A stretch of 64,000 nucleotides of DNA from Symbiodinium natans (GCA_905221605.1 CAJNDS010002380.1:282001-346000), one strand, 5' to 3'; shown: positions 11,858 to 26,114, counted from the first letter of the stretch. Program-made: numbers and translations. The notes: a model not told the origin generated them from the letters alone.

Positions 11858-12575
11858 CCTGTGGATTCGCTGCAGTGGGTTCGGGGTGCTGCGAGGATTC
11901 AGGGGGACGCGACTGATGATGCTAGACATTAAACACTGCCTTCACACTGTAGACACTGCCGTTACATGGTCAAGGATTGCAATCAGCTTCATGGACAGCG
12001 CTGCATAACCCTCGGCACGGCAGACCCTCGCACCCCTGCCAACGGCTTGGCCCGCGTGCATCCTCAAAGACGTCCTCTGCGAGGTACCGCTCCGTGAGGG
12101 TGTGGGTGGCGAACAGGAAGATGCCTTCACTCCACCGTGTAGACTTAATTTGGCTCAATGCTCCAACCTGATGACTTGACTAAACCCCGGTGAATCACGC
12201 ACGAATCACCCCAATCAGCCTTTCACTATTTGGAAGATGAGGGCCAGGTCTTTCTGGCTCTGAAGGTCCTCCAGGGCGAAGGTCGCACAAGAAGCACAGT
12301 AGGTACCTTATCTTTTTGCAAATCTTGCTAGGGTCTGGGTTGAAGGCTGCAACGGGCTCGATTTTCAAGAAGCCTCGCAAGGCCTGCATGTGCAGGCATC
12401 GCTTTGCCCGGCCTGGCCTTCCCAACCCAGAAACGCCGAAACTCTTCCCCACAGCCACTGGTCTAAGGCCAAACTCGGGCTCCTCCGCGGAGTGGAAGGT
12501 CTCTCGGAGCTCCTGTCACAGCGGGATTTTTATTAGTGAAGGGGGGTCGGGATGGGTCGGGTGAAGGGTGGCGAG

Positions 12576-12658
12576 GCTCCTGCAAGAACTCTTCACTGGC
12601 GAGTTCGGCAGCGAGCCCTTCACGCTGGCCTGTTGGCAGCAAGCAAAGGCTTTAAAGG
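12576..12658 (+). CDS. possible short exon, unknown protein
   Basis: AG|G precedes 12576 and a GT donor follows 12658. The 83-nt segment reads LLQELFTGEFGSEPFTLACW and continues to KALK. Coding-like composition and splice-like borders are the only evidence. Confidence 0.2.
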
Positions 12659-15600
12659 GTACAGTAGGGGCATCGCTGCCACAAGCATCTATTCACTTGG
12701 TCAAGCCCTCTTTGTGTGGACTTTCCCCTGGGCACTTAGGGCATCCTCGAGCATTGAGCGAAGCATGAGAAAACGTTGAAGCAAATATCATATCTCGGAA
12801 CCGCTGTGAAGAACTGAGGCCAGAACATCTGGCACTGAATTTGAGATTTCAAAAACACATCCCTTAACTCAAAATCAAGTGAGTCCCTGGCCTGGTGCAA
12901 CGTATTGCAATTTTCTGGCCAGATCCTGCCCGACAGCACAGTCCGGGGGCACCATTAAGGGCAGCTTTCCGTGACGCAGTCGATGCAAAACTTCTTCGCC
13001 CTCAACTCCTGCAAGCCTTCAAGTCCAGTTCGCCTAAAACCCCCCAAGGTCTTGACCCCCGGCATCCCAGTACACAGGTCACTTACTTGTTGAAGGGCTT
13101 TTAAGAGCCGCTGCTAGGAGCTGTGGAGGACCCCCCCCACCTGCAGATTGGGCAGCTTTGGTGGAGGGAGAATCCGCTTCTGCTCAGGAGGCCTTGGTGC
13201 ATCTTTCGAGCTTTCGAGCTTGGGGGTTATTGACTTCGGCCTAGGACAGAACAGCCTGGTGAGACCTACACTGGACCTACACACTCATAACACGACGAAC
13301 CATGCCGTCAGTTGATCCAAACCTGCTGGGGCCTCCGCTCATGGCAAATGAGCTTGTAGATTTCCTTCCAGCATGCAACAAGAATTCGTGTTCTAGGTCT
13401 GCCATCCACAAGGGGGGCCGAAGGCCGCAGGCCATTGCATGAACAATCCACTTGGGGCCTACAGCTGGTTTGCAGCTCTGTCTGAATCCCTGGCCCATGT
13501 TGATGAACCGTGCGTGGCGAACCCAATTCCCAGAAGAACGGCATTCGGTGGCCTGTAGAAGCCCCAAAATTATCGATGCAACCCCCGCAGGCGTTGTCAC
13601 CAAATAGGTCCAAGGGCGAAGCATGCGCGTAGGAATCACGGGTTCAATCAACATTAAAAACGTAAATATGAATAAGAATAAGAGTAAGAGTAAGAGCAAG
13701 AGTAGCAATCAGAATCATCATAATGATTCTATTAAGACTGAACTTTCAATCCCAGGCCTGTGAGCCGACCTCATCCTGGAAGCTTAGCGCCTCCCGAACA
13801 TGAGGCTCCGCTAAATGCTCGGTATGGACGACACCAGGAAGCAACTTCTAACAGGGTCAGAGGGTCAAACAGCTTGACTGGTGAGTGGAAGGAATGATGT
13901 TTCAGTCTACTGGGGTTGGAGTCTGCGCTTGCACGAATCAGATCCCGTGCTGGCGCATGCTGGGGCAGCATCCTATCTGCAAGCGTAGTGGAGGTAGCCA
14001 GCCCACAGGCTGCTTGGAGTTCCAAGGTTGCCATTGACTGCCAAATCTCATGAAGGCAAAGCAACGCCCGAACGGCAGAATGGGTGTCGATGCGAACATT
14101 GGAAACTTCGGATGGCGAATGAGTCCTGTGGCATCCTCAGTGCGTGGCCCAATCTTTCGAATCCTCCTCGTCTTCCCAAACGATGATGGTCTTCTGCGCA
14201 CCTGGCCCGCGGCACCACCGCAGGCATGCATGTGCCACATGCGCCGTCCCACAAACCACCATACACGGCGCCACTCAAATGCTGCACCTTCACCCTGGAG
14301 CTGGTAGACGTCTTGTGCGAACACCGGCCGGTCGTGCAGCACCTGCCCACCTGAAATCAGGACGACAATCAAATGCAGCAAAACATACGTATTCTCAGGG
14401 CATCTACACGAATGATGCTTTGGTCACAGGGGAACCCAAATCAACACAGTGCCGTGCGGTCGGGCTCATGCCCACAACTACAAAATGGCTCCACCGAGCT
14501 GCAACAGACATGCGTTCAGGAGACTGCTACGACCTACGACCAAGGCTGGAACTGTCCTCATCTCGGAATTGCAGCCTGCGCTGCTGCCCAGTGCCCACCA
14601 CGGACCTTCATTCACATTTTTCTGTCGGCACGCAACCCGCGCAAGGATGGGCTTCAGGCCCGCACCCTGCAAAACGGGTTCAAACAACACAGAAACGCGC
14701 ACAAAACAAACCCACACAATGACATCTGAAACCAATGAAACAGCGTTGACAACTAACAACAAAAATTGCATCATTTTCATTGTGCATTTTGTCACATGTC
14801 GGTACAAACTGTTGCTTGACCTCGCTGGGAAGCACACGCATGACCGGTGCCGGCTTCTTGCCACGCGGCAGCGTCGTTCAAGATGTAGAGTTTCCCTCGA
14901 TACCTTGCATCACGCATCCACCAACTTCAAGCTTAGATGATCCGAGGCTGTGATGCACCCACGTTCATTCGGGGTCAAATTGCAGGCTTGTGGCTTCTGT
15001 TTGTTTCGTGCGTCCTCCACATCCATGGACTGGCTCCTGGACAACAAGTGTGTTCAAATTGCACTGTTTCAAAGCACATGACACTGCATGACACTGCTGG
15101 CCGGTTGGCTGCTGTCGCTGCCAAGGTTCCTCCCCGTCTCCAGCCGAAACCGGGCGTTGGGACCGCCTCACGCAAATGATTGCGAGTGCGAGCTGACGAA
15201 CGTGACACTGCTGCAATCGCAATGTTTTAAAGCTGTCGTCCAGATGCCTCTCCAGCAACGCCATGCGCGACTTGCGCGGTAACCTGCACCCCCGTCCCGC
15301 CGCGCTTGAGCATCAAAGACAGAGACGTGTCACATGGCTCAAAAACATGCAAAACCATGACAAAGCCAATGGGCAAATGATATTCGTCACATTCATCGTT
15401 ACCTTCCGGCAATGCACTTTCCGCTTCCCCTTACACGCAGCCCCGCAAGCACATGTTTGACCAAACGGTCCCCGAAACTGAATCTTCCAGCTGCGTTAGC
15501 ATGCGAACAATTAGATCAGAGTGACCGGAAAGCATTTTGGATGTAGTCTCAGGACAGCCTGAAACCTGCGCAGCGCGCAAGCGAGCGGAGCGCAAGAGCG

Positions 15601-16015
15601 AACAAAAGCAGCTTGCTCACTGGATTCGGAGCTTTCGGACTGACGCAGTGACGCTAACCGGGCAACCTGTGCGCAGGCTCTGCTCAGGGTGGCCCCGCAA
15701 TGGTAAAGCGGGGCAGGGTTGAAGTTGGTGCTTTGAGGTGTTGGGTGCGTTCTGGCCGTTCGCTTTACGCTCGCACTTGCATTGAAAGGGTTTCATGTTC
15801 CAGTGCTTAAAGCTAGAGCCACGCAAGAACCCGCAAGGGCGAAGCGCAACACGAAGTTTTTGCTAAGGGCAGCAGCACTCGAATAAAGAACGACCCCCCC
15901 CTCCAGTTGAGGCATCGCTTCCTCAGACCGGAAACACCGCGACGACAAGCCAGAGCCCAAGGAAAGCAAGGTCAGGCAAGACATTTCGACATCGCCAGTC
16001 ACATCTCCGAACAGA
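12659..16015. other. unassigned region
   Basis: No family is recognised. Minus-strand frames at 13308-13613 and 13771-14381 have partly protein-like composition but mutually overlapping alternatives. A drifting 6-bp tandem (AATAAG/AGTAAG) lies at 13663-13710. The 14.4-15.9 kb part shows nothing I can interpret. Confidence 0.35.
13663..13710. repeat. 6-bp tandem repeat (AATAAG/AGTAAG)
   Basis: About eight short purine-rich hexamers in tandem. They encode the Leu run at the start of an overlapping minus-strand frame, which is therefore not taken as a protein feature. Confidence 0.7.
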
Positions 16016-16039
16016 CTCTCTCTCTCTCTCTCTCTCTCA
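16016..16039. repeat. (CT)n microsatellite
   Basis: About 12 uninterrupted CT units. Confidence 0.9.
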
Positions 16040-16979
16040 TGTTCGGACTCTGTGGGGGTGTAAAAGTGCTTTCGATGCAGAGAGAGATGGCCCTACGATG
16101 TCCTAAGCCTCCCAAAAGCGAACGCATTAGTCACTTCGCGATTGCATGGGGGGATGTCATGGGATGTAAGGGATGTCATGGACATGTGAAGGTCCAGGTC
16201 CGAACTTCGCGATGCTGACCCAGAAAATGGGGTCCATCATTGGGAGCCCGGCAAACTAGCAAGCCTGGCTCTCATTGGGCTTTGCATGCAACACAGACTT
16301 GCGCACCATGTCAAAAGCCTTTTGGTCTGTCATGCTGCTATGGGCTCTCTGCGGGTGAGACAAGCATTCTGTGTTCAATTTCCAGATGGCAATTGCGCAC
16401 TCAAGTGTGCAAGCAGTAAATAAACCGAACCAGCCACGCAAGGCAGCTAGGTAGCATCCTTGTCCGTGCTGTTGTGTTCGACATGGTAACAAGTTGCGGC
16501 AAGGCACGCGCCACGATGCTCCACCGCGCTCGTGGATCCGGGAACGCTGCCGCTGCCAGCGGCATGGGTGCCGGCGCCGGCGCCGGCCGGCCGCTGCGTC
16601 CCAAAGCTGCGTGGGGAGCAACTTTGCCTGCGTGCGCGAGTGCACGCGCAGCACCGGTAGTGGCTGCACCAGCGGCGCACCATCGCTTACCGCGCTTGTC
16701 TCGCACACGTATCTTCGCTGATCTTTTTTTGTCTGCCCACCTCGATCCCGAAAGCTAAAAACCGGCATCTCCGGCTTTGCACGAGCTCGGATCTGGTCGA
16801 GGGCCAAGCCCCCACCCGGGGGTCGCTGTCTCGTCACACCGGGCTGACGATCGTCGCATCCATTCCGCATAGCCATGTAAAATCTTGTACATCTTCAGGT
16901 TGTGACGTGCAACCGTCTTTCCGCGCCTGTTTTCCACCAACGCGCAAAAGTCCAAGCCCCCGGCGAACCTTGACACCTA

Positions 16980-17195
16980 GAGGGCTTCATCGCAGCGGCA
17001 GCCTGATGAGCCGCCTTGGCTGTGCAGCATGTCTTGCATCGTCTCTGCCGGACCGCATCGGCCTGCGCACGTGCGTATTCGGCCATTGCGGCCGGAGGAA
17101 CAGTGCGCAGCAGGTGCTGAGCGCTGGGAGCAGCACAAAAAAAAGAGCAGTAGCCAGGCACACTGCCGGTCCGGGCACGCCCAAAGCAACGCGTT
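16980..17195 (-). mobile_element. LINE-type ORF2 relic (C-terminal region), broken
   Basis: On the minus strand one frame gives PDRQCAWLLLFFLCC and a second, shifted frame gives SAQHLLRTVPPAAMAEYARA. In intact dinoflagellate LINE ORF2 proteins these two segments are consecutive (recalled family pattern QCAWLLLLFCA ... RTVPP ... YARAHD). The frame change inside the motif marks it as decayed. It abuts a plus-strand fragment at 17206 in the opposite orientation. Confidence 0.55.
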
Positions 17196-17205
17196 GTGCA
17201 CTGCG

Positions 17206-17290
17206 CCGCTTGCATGCGGAGTGGGCGGACGCACTGCCTGTGCTGCAACAGCAATGTCCAGAAGCGGTCGAACGTTTGCCCTCGTCATGT
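17206..17290 (+). mobile_element. LINE-type ORF2 relic, opposite orientation to its neighbour
   Basis: The plus strand reads EWADALPVLQQQCPEAVERL, which resembles the AYWAAWADALPVL...P.A segment that follows the RTVPP region in this LINE group. In an intact element it would be downstream and on the same strand as the fragment at 16980-17195, so the pair is rearranged head to head. Confidence 0.45.
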
Positions 17291-18090
17291 GCACCTTGGC
17301 GTTTCGATGCGTTTCGTGCATCAAATACAGCATATAAAGCGGTCACAGATTCACATGCTCATTGCGAGCGTGCCCTCTCGTTTCGTGTTCCAAACAAAGC
17401 TTACAGAACTATAGCCTGAAAAACAGAAACCAAATGGCTGGGAGCATCACAAAAAATGTTAGCCACTTCGTTTGCTGCCTTTATTGTTTTGCGGGTCGTC
17501 CTTGAGCACCAATTGATGCAGCTGGGAAATCGCCTGGCCGCCACTGGGCGCGGTGCGCAGCTGGGGGGCTTGAAACTCGCAGGCGTAGTGCAATGTAGTT
17601 CTGGGCCGGGGTTTCCTTCGCTGCTGCATGGAGCTTGTGTCTTTGACGCTTGGAAGTGTGCAACGCAACCCTCCCCGCACTGACGCAGCTGTCCTTGAAT
17701 CAGCTTGTGAAGGGATGCGCCAAGGGCAGCGGCTGCACTGGCCCTGGCAATGAAGAAGCTCTCCAAGCGGACCCTGCGTGGCGGCCTGGTGGCGGCCACC
17801 CCATCGGCGCCGGGGGATACTTGCAGACGTGTTGAAATATGAGGCCATCATAGGCCATCACTCTGTCAGTATGCACTCATGATGTATTGTCGTTGGCGTC
17901 AATTGGGAAATTGGAAGTCCGCAGCTGTTGATTCAAAATGGTGGTTACGACAAACAGATGATTTCATTCATTTCGTTACAAAGCAATGAGCTGCGCAATT
18001 AGTCGTCGCATTTGATTGTTTCACTGCCTGCGCCTTAAATGGGCCGCCTTCGGGCATCAGGCTTGACCTTGACCTCTGTCAGTCCAACAG
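17291..18090. other. unassigned region
   Basis: No recognisable coding sequence. Overlapping frames on both strands at 17400-17850 show no motif. Confidence 0.3.
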
Positions 18091-18229
18091 GTGGCGGAAT
18101 CGCTCCGGAGCACCAAGCGAGGGTGGCCTTTCGGGGGGCAATTTGTTGACCACTACAAGTTGCTCCTCCTCGACCCCGCGGCGATCGAACCGTTGGCTTT
18201 CGCCGTCAACTTTTATGCGGGGCGGACGA

Positions 18230-18990
18230 GCCGTCTGCCATCGTCGATGCCATTTCCCTGTCAAGGCCAGCGGCCTTGCGTAAGCCGGAAGGGGCGTGTG
18301 GGGAACAGCTACAGGACATGTCCTCCGCCGCTTGAACCTCGGGTGCTTGCACGTGCATTCGCCCACGTCTTCGACGAGGCTAGCCCGGGCAGGGACAAAT
18401 AGCCTCGCGGTGATGCTCCGCGCAGCCACGGAGCTCGATCCAGAGGCTACGATAGTCCCACTCGATGGCCGCAGCGCTTATGATCGTGTCAGCCGCGCAG
18501 CCATCATGGGCAAACTCAAAGCGGTGGCGCCGCAGGTCTTGCCCTTCGTCCGGTCTCTGTGCGCGCGTGTTTCCACGTACCATCACATACCTATGGTGGG
18601 ATGATGTGGGATGACCATGGCCGTTGCCGTGAGATCGCGCAGGCCGAAGGGGTCGAGCAGGGCGACTCCCTCGCACCTGCGCTGTTTGCGCTTGGCCAAC
18701 ACGACGTGCTGGTGGCACCAGCGCAACAGCTGGAAGCGGGTGAATTCCTGGCGGACGACATTTACGTCGTCACCTCTCCGTCGCGAACCCGCGGCCAACT
18801 GGATGCTGTCACCGCCACCATCGAACGCGAGGCCGGGATCGCTGCAAACCTTGGCAAAACGCGTGTGTATCATGCCCGTGGCGGCCCCGGCGCCGCCAGG
18901 CATAAGCGAGCTGGGCGAGGACGTTTCGCGCGGTGACAATCTCCCTGCTCGGCGCCGGGTCAGCCGCGAACTGGAGGACCTCTACTAGCG
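18230..18990 (+). mobile_element. non-LTR (LINE) reverse transcriptase pseudogene
   Basis: Reverse-transcriptase blocks appear in order but in changing frames: ALRKPEGACG, GTATGHVLRRL, LARAFAHVFDEA, PLDGRSAYDRVSRAAIMGKL (first catalytic Asp region), QAEGVEQGDSLAPALFALGQ (the GxEQGDxLxPxLF block), then FLADDIYVV (the xxDD catalytic box, usually FLDDLYV) and NLGKTRV. At least three frameshifts separate them, including one near 18602. No intact endonuclease region was found upstream. LINEs copy their RNA by target-primed reverse transcription; this copy cannot encode an active protein. Confidence 0.8.
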
Positions 18991-21900
18991 GCACGTATCG
19001 GCACATCGCTGTCTGCTCCACGCGCCCGGCACGCAGCGCGATGAGGCGCGGCACTAGTCGCTGGTCCAGCGCCCCTCGATTTCAGCGGCCAGCACACATA
19101 AGCGATGGGGTCCCCAGCTTGCGGCGCTGCGCCGCTCCAGCTTGGGGGCTGCCATCGCGCCGCAGGGCGACAGTAGGGTTGCGTCGCAGCACAAAGCCTC
19201 GAGCGCCGTTTACGACGAGGTCGAGCCTTCGGCGATCGCCTGCTGCTACCCCAGGCGGCGTCGTATTGGCCAGCCAGCTGTGGCACCACTCGCCCGATCA
19301 CCTCCCTGACAACCTGGATCCAGACTTTCTCGAGCACAAGACCCCGGCGAGCCACAAGACCAGTGCGCGGTCACGCCAGGGCGTGCTCTCCCAGGTTGTC
19401 GACAAGCGCGCGGCAGCCGGGCGCTCCACCTCCTCCACGTCTGGCACATGTACGGGGTAAATGTCGACGCATGCGGCGCCGCAGGCGAGGTGCATGAGGT
19501 CTGGCGCAAGCGCCGTCGCGGGGTCGGCAGGGATGGAGGCGAGTCATGCCCCTACAGAACGCAACAGCGCTGGGTCAAATGGCTGGCAGCAAGACCCGCT
19601 ATCGGAAAAAAAGGTGGGGTGCGAACGCACCATCCCTTTGCCAACCATTCGCCCAGACGCCGGGCGCACCACGGGCCGCCTGCGACGACGTGCGCAGACA
19701 TGCCTCCCATGCTGGCCCCATCCTTGGCCCTCGAGGTGGACGCCCGCAGCCGCTGCCGCGTCGCCTGGCTACCGGCCTGGAGCTCGTGCAGGGTCGATGG
19801 GATTTGTTAGCCCGCAAGCCCAGCAGATAACCCAATCGCTGTGTGCCCTGCGGAATCAGCAAAACTGACATAGTTGGTGCTTACCAGATAATTCTTCCGT
19901 ATGACCATGACAGATGCTTTATCCACAATCATCGACAACGACTCCCAAGCATCGCGTCAGCGACAGGGAAATGGATGTTCATGTCGGTGAGGTGCGCATT
20001 TACGCGGATCCCTGCACATTTCCATGTCTTTTCATGGTGTTTCATAATGGTGATGTCTCTGCGAAAGCTAAAGCACGCGAGATGCCAAGGCAGCGAGCAA
20101 CAATTCGTGGGCGCGCACGTCAGAAGCTTGGCCGGCTCTGCAACAACCGCATGCACTGAAGGCACGAGTTTCGAGCCCACGGCTGGACGTCGGCTTCCAA
20201 GCCCTGGGTGGGCGACGTTTTCAAGGGCGCTGCACCACCTGCCAGCTTGTGTGGCGAGGAGTCAGTCGACCCATGCCAGTTCAAAGGATGGCAGCTGTTG
20301 CCTGCCTGCGTGCGACAAGCGCACATAGAACATACTTCAAACCTGCGTCTCATGCGGTGCTGTTGTGGCAAGGCCTTTGCCTCTTGCACTCGCAAAATGT
20401 CCTGCCCGCACGTGATGACGTCGCCGTGTGTTCCATATCAACGCGCAAGGCACCCGATGACATGTGGGGTGGCAGGCCGAGTAGTGGCGCAACAGCCTCC
20501 CAGGCTGGCAAGGGACCAGCTTGCAATGCACACGACCATCATGTCTTCGCCCGCAAAGGTGTCATCCCAAACCCAGCCAAGTAGTCGATCCAACCCAGAT
20601 TACTTCGGCGAGCGTTTGAGGTCGAGGCCTACTGAAGCTCCCGAGCGGTTGGAAAAGGGATGAAACGGTGCACCATCCCAGTTAAACCCCTCCAGACATC
20701 CAGGTTTGACAAAAAGCCCCTCCACAAATGAAAGGAGCCACGTGGCACCAACACGCACCAATGGCATCCAATGGCCACAAACACTCTTGTTTGACGCCGC
20801 CAAGGATCGCCAAGGAGAACGCAGAAAGGGCCGGACGCGAAAACAAACGAACTCCTCAGCCACCGACGCGTCCAACTTACAACCCTCGTGAGGGACATGC
20901 CCGGGCAAGCAACGCAACCCCTGCTGCCGGCCTTGGCGTTCAAGCCGTTAGCTGGCAAAAAAGTGAAAGAAACTGCCGTGGGCGACAAACAGACCAGCCC
21001 TACGAGGACCAGCAACAAACTTCGTGGCGCAGCAACAAACCCTTTGCCGCACCCGCAACCGGTTGAGCTCAAAATCCTTAAAACCACCGAAAACATTTGG
21101 CATTTGCTTTGTTTGAGGGTATGGGAGAAGTTGTAAACCAAACAAAAAAGGATCAAAAAGGCATCGTGTGAACACCCAAAAATTGCAGACAGGAAAGTTG
21201 CAGCTGGCTCAATCAATGCCTTCCATGGCTCTCCGTGGCATGTCGAAAAGCTCACGGAAACGATCGTCTGTCGAGCTCCAGAGTCATATTCGGGTTTCAG
21301 GACTATTTTAGGATGCACGGTTTAGTTTTCCGACTCATGGTTCAAGGTTGCAGCCCTTTTAACCATCGAACCCTGCATGGGAACCCGAGCATGTCCGTCA
21401 CACAAAATCACGCACAGCGCCAAGGACCGCGCAGCCAAAACAATGTATTTGAGCTTGCGGAGTTAACTTATTCCTGCCTGTGGTCACGAAGTGCGATTTC
21501 GTTCGTAACGCCTTGTTTGCCGCAAAACGACTATTGGACGGGAAGGCACACATGAGAAGACAACACATGCACATGCGAGCGGACAAAGTTTTTTTGTTGC
21601 TGTGTGTTCCTTCATGCCCGCAAACTGTTGTTGCTGTTTCGGTTGTTTTTTGCGGAAACTCCGTTTTTTATGGCCGAAGCAGCAGCATGCGACGACAGGG
21701 CAAAACAAGCTCGGCAAGTCCAAGCACGCGTTTTGTTGCGCAGGCGTTCGAGACCTGTCGAGGCCGTGTATGCGTTGTTCACATTGTCCATGACGTGCGA
21801 AATCGCACCATGCAGGCTCGGTGCGACCATTTTTGCCAAAAGTCGGCTGTCAATCCGACGCCAAATCGCACCATGCGCCAAAGCAACGAAAACATCGGTA

Positions 21901-22254
21901 GGCTCAAGAGCGTTTGTTTTGTTGCACGGCCGCTCGTGCCTCCAAGGCACGCGAGCCTGCGGCTGTGTGTTCCATGTTCCACCACATCCGCAGGTTTTGC
22001 TTTTGCGGTCTTTACATGCGAAACTGCACCATGCGCCCGGCAAACACCAAAAAACTCGGTTTGTTCAACACTCGTCATGTACAAGCTCGTGTCTTCTTGG
22101 GTGTGTGTCTGCGGGGCACTTGGTCTTTCTGTCCGATCGTGTGCGCAGCAAGTCCGCTGTCAACTGCACGCGTCTGCAACAAGGCCTTTTGTTGGCTCGT
22201 GTCAGACGCTTTTTTGCCGTGTAGCTGCGGTCGCTGAACGCACCGAAACTAGAC
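18991..22254. other. unassigned region after the LINE relic
   Basis: GC-rich, Arg/Pro/Ala-rich frames to about 19850 may be the decayed 3' part of the LINE, but no block is diagnostic. From 19.85 to 22.25 kb frames open on both strands (for example 20629-21318 minus, 21604-22224 plus) show no motif; no gene is called. Confidence 0.3.
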
Positions 22255-23500
<1,246 letters not shown>

Positions 23501-24354
23501 GTGGACAGCTTAACTTCCCTTTGAGCAAAGGTTATTGGTCCATCAAGGTCTTAGTGGCGGCAAATCGCAAAGTCCAACACATGCGATTTCTTGCGTTCTA
23601 AACGGGAAACCAGACAATAAGATTTCAACAGCTTCCGATTGAGAGAAAGACTTCCAGTGCGCCTGAATGTTGGAAAATTTTGGCCGAGCTTCAAAAAAGA
23701 GCCGCAAGTTGTGTTGGCTTGGAGCTCCACTGGCTAACCACCACGTCGAGACATTCTAGGGGCTGGATGATGCGCCGTCTTACAAGTTGGTGCAGAAAAA
23801 AGCTGGGTTGGGGGAGCGGCACAGTCCCTCCCATTTGCATAGCAGTGACGTGGCGCGGAGCAAAGCCAAGAATCCCATGTTTGTTTTGTGGTGCGAAGCA
23901 CTCTCCGTGCCAATTTTTACAATTTTTCCAAAATTTAATTCATTGTTTCCAGGCGTCGCTGGGTTGTTGTTCAGCTCTCTGCAGTGTTCTTAGCAGGATT
24001 TACCCACATGGAATATCTGAAAGCTGCATATTTTTCAGAAATATTTAAATTTTTGTTTTTGAAAACCATGAAAAAATGTGTTTTTTTTTTCTTTCGTGAA
24101 AAACTTTTTTGTTTGCTCCTGTACACACATGCAGGCCACATGTTTAGAAACAAAATCGCTCCAAACAAACTTGTCTAAAAAACAAAATCAAAAAAAAAAA
24201 AAACGTTAATTAATTAATTAATTTTTGTTCAATTTTTCCTTGTTTGAGAAAATTGTCAACGAAATGAACCCCAGTGCAATGAGATTTAAAGAGGATGAGA
24301 CGGGCGCACCTGCCATCAAACCAACATCAAACGAAAGTGCAAAGACATGGAAGT
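23501..24354. other. AT-richer unassigned region
   Basis: A-rich and T-rich runs, including tandem TTAA near 24207-24226. The segment 23808-23840 resembles 25671-25702. No gene recognised. Confidence 0.4.
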
Positions 24355-25140
24355 TATAAGTTATGAGTCAAGTCAAGTTATGAGTCAAGTCATGTCACAG
24401 TTATGAGTCATAAGTCATTGATTCATGACTCATGTCCACGGCCACCACCACCCACGCGTCGCCGTCGCGGTCTGCAATTGGGTCGTCGCAGCCCATCTTG
24501 TCAAAGCCAAGACTTCAAACTCAGCCCATTTTTTTTTCTGCTGCTTGACTTGACGTGCATTTTCTGTTTGCACCTGCAAAGGCTGAACCAGCAAAGAAAC
24601 ATGACCTCAAAAACTTTGGCTGTGTTTAAGATGCCCTGTTAAGCAAATTATTTTTGTAATTAACCAAAATCAGGAATTCACACTGCAGACTTTGAAATGC
24701 TTAACAACCAGTGTTTCCTGTTTTCCATGTTAAAATGGCTGAAAAACCAAGTTCTTTAAAGTCCTGTTTCATTGCTGGTGGTTTTGTTTCAGCCTTTTCT
24801 GCAAACAGAAAAAATGCACGTCAAGCCAAAACAGCAGAAAAGAAAGAGGGCTGAGTTTGAAGTCTTGGCTGGATTCGACGCGAACAAAGCTGAAGGAAAC
24901 CAAGCAGTTTTTCATTGTTCATGACCCGTGTTTGTGGCTGATGCCGCAATGACTAACGTGACTGCCGTGACTGTGGCTGTGACTGTGACTGATTCATGAT
25001 GATCTCATGACTCATGATTCATGACTCGTGGCTCATCATGATCTCATGTCATGAGTCATGACTGAATGAATGATTGATGACTGATGATTCATACTTCACA
25101 ATGCATTTTGATTCATGATGCGATGCGATGATGCGATTAT
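24355..25140. repeat. dispersed ATGAGTCA/TCATGACT repeat field
   Basis: Many overlapping copies of ATGAGTCA, TCATGACTCATG and GATTCATGA cluster at 24355-24440 and 24960-25140, giving a palindrome-rich low-complexity zone. Between them there is unassigned sequence. Confidence 0.6.
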
Positions 25141-25254
25141 GATTGATGCCAATGCCAGGCAATGCGGCGGCAATGCCAGACCGCGTGCCAGCACCAGGAC
25201 TGCCGGGAAGCCGGACTGCCAAGATGGCAGAGCTCAGGACTCAGGACCTGGCAG

Positions 25255-25380
25255 GATGATGATGATGATGATGATACAATGACACGATGTGATGATATAT
25301 GACATGCTATGATCTGATATGATGATGATGATGATGGTATGATGATGATGATGATGATGATGATGCTGCTGATGATCTTC
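25255..25380. repeat. (GAT)n microsatellite
   Basis: Runs of GATGATGAT interrupted by GATATGA and GCTGCTGAT. Confidence 0.85.
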
Positions 25381-25733
25381 TGCTGGATCTGCTGACGCTG
25401 CTGGGCAATATGAGACTCTTGATGAGACTGCCGACAGGTTTGTTAATCTGGCCCTATGGCCCTAGAACACCATGCCGCGCCCGAAATTTCGGCCATACTG
25501 AGCTCCGTCGTGGGTAATGGGGCCATGTAATCCATGTGGCCCCCTGATTTGATGCCAAGCAGAGAGTGCTTCGCACCCCCATTTTGCCGTCAGGCAAAAA
25601 ACCCAAGTTTTGTTTTGGACATGATTCACACGCTTCCACGCAAGTTTGCCCGGTCAAAACAAGCGGAAGGGGTTGGGGGGGCGCAGTCCCTTCCATTTGC
25701 AAACACGATGCTCGCATTAGGCTGCCTAAATCC

Positions 25734-26095
25734 TCCACCAAAGGCCCAGCAGGTATCAAGCCTCTTTGACGTCTTAAACTGCTGTCCGAACCCTCCACAA
25801 AAGGCCCAGCAAGTGTTCGGCATCTTAAACTGCTGCTAAATCCTGAAGGCCCAGCAAGTATTATCCTTTTAACTGCCTCCACAGAAGGCCCAGCAAGCAT
25901 CAGGCCTCTAAAACTGCCTAAACTCTCCGCAGAAGGGCAAGTATTACGCCTTTTAAACTGCTGCCCAAACCCTTCAAAAAAGGTCCAGCAAGTATTAGAC
26001 CTCTTAAACTGCTGCCTAAACCCTCCAAGTATCACGCCTCTCAAATTGCTGCCAAAGGCCCAGCAAGTATTAGGCAAAACTGCTGCCGAAACCCT
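25734..26095. repeat. degenerate minisatellite, unit about 45-55 bp
   Basis: About seven drifting copies share AAGGCCCAGCAAGTATTA, then CCTCTTAAACTGCTGCC, then AAACCCTCC. Copy lengths vary and some are internally deleted. The minus-strand 214-codon frame over this stretch is repetitive for this reason and is not called a gene. Confidence 0.8.
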
Positions 26096-26114
26096 CACAG
26101 AGGGGAAGGCTTGG

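Noticed and set aside
20629-21318. A 229-codon minus-strand frame with hydrophobic stretches
   Set aside because: Overlapping frames on the other strand are equally open, there is no motif, and the hydrophobic runs follow T-rich composition.
25454-26098. A 214-codon minus-strand frame with repeated AGP/SLR peptides
   Set aside because: It is the translation of the degenerate minisatellite at 25734-26095.
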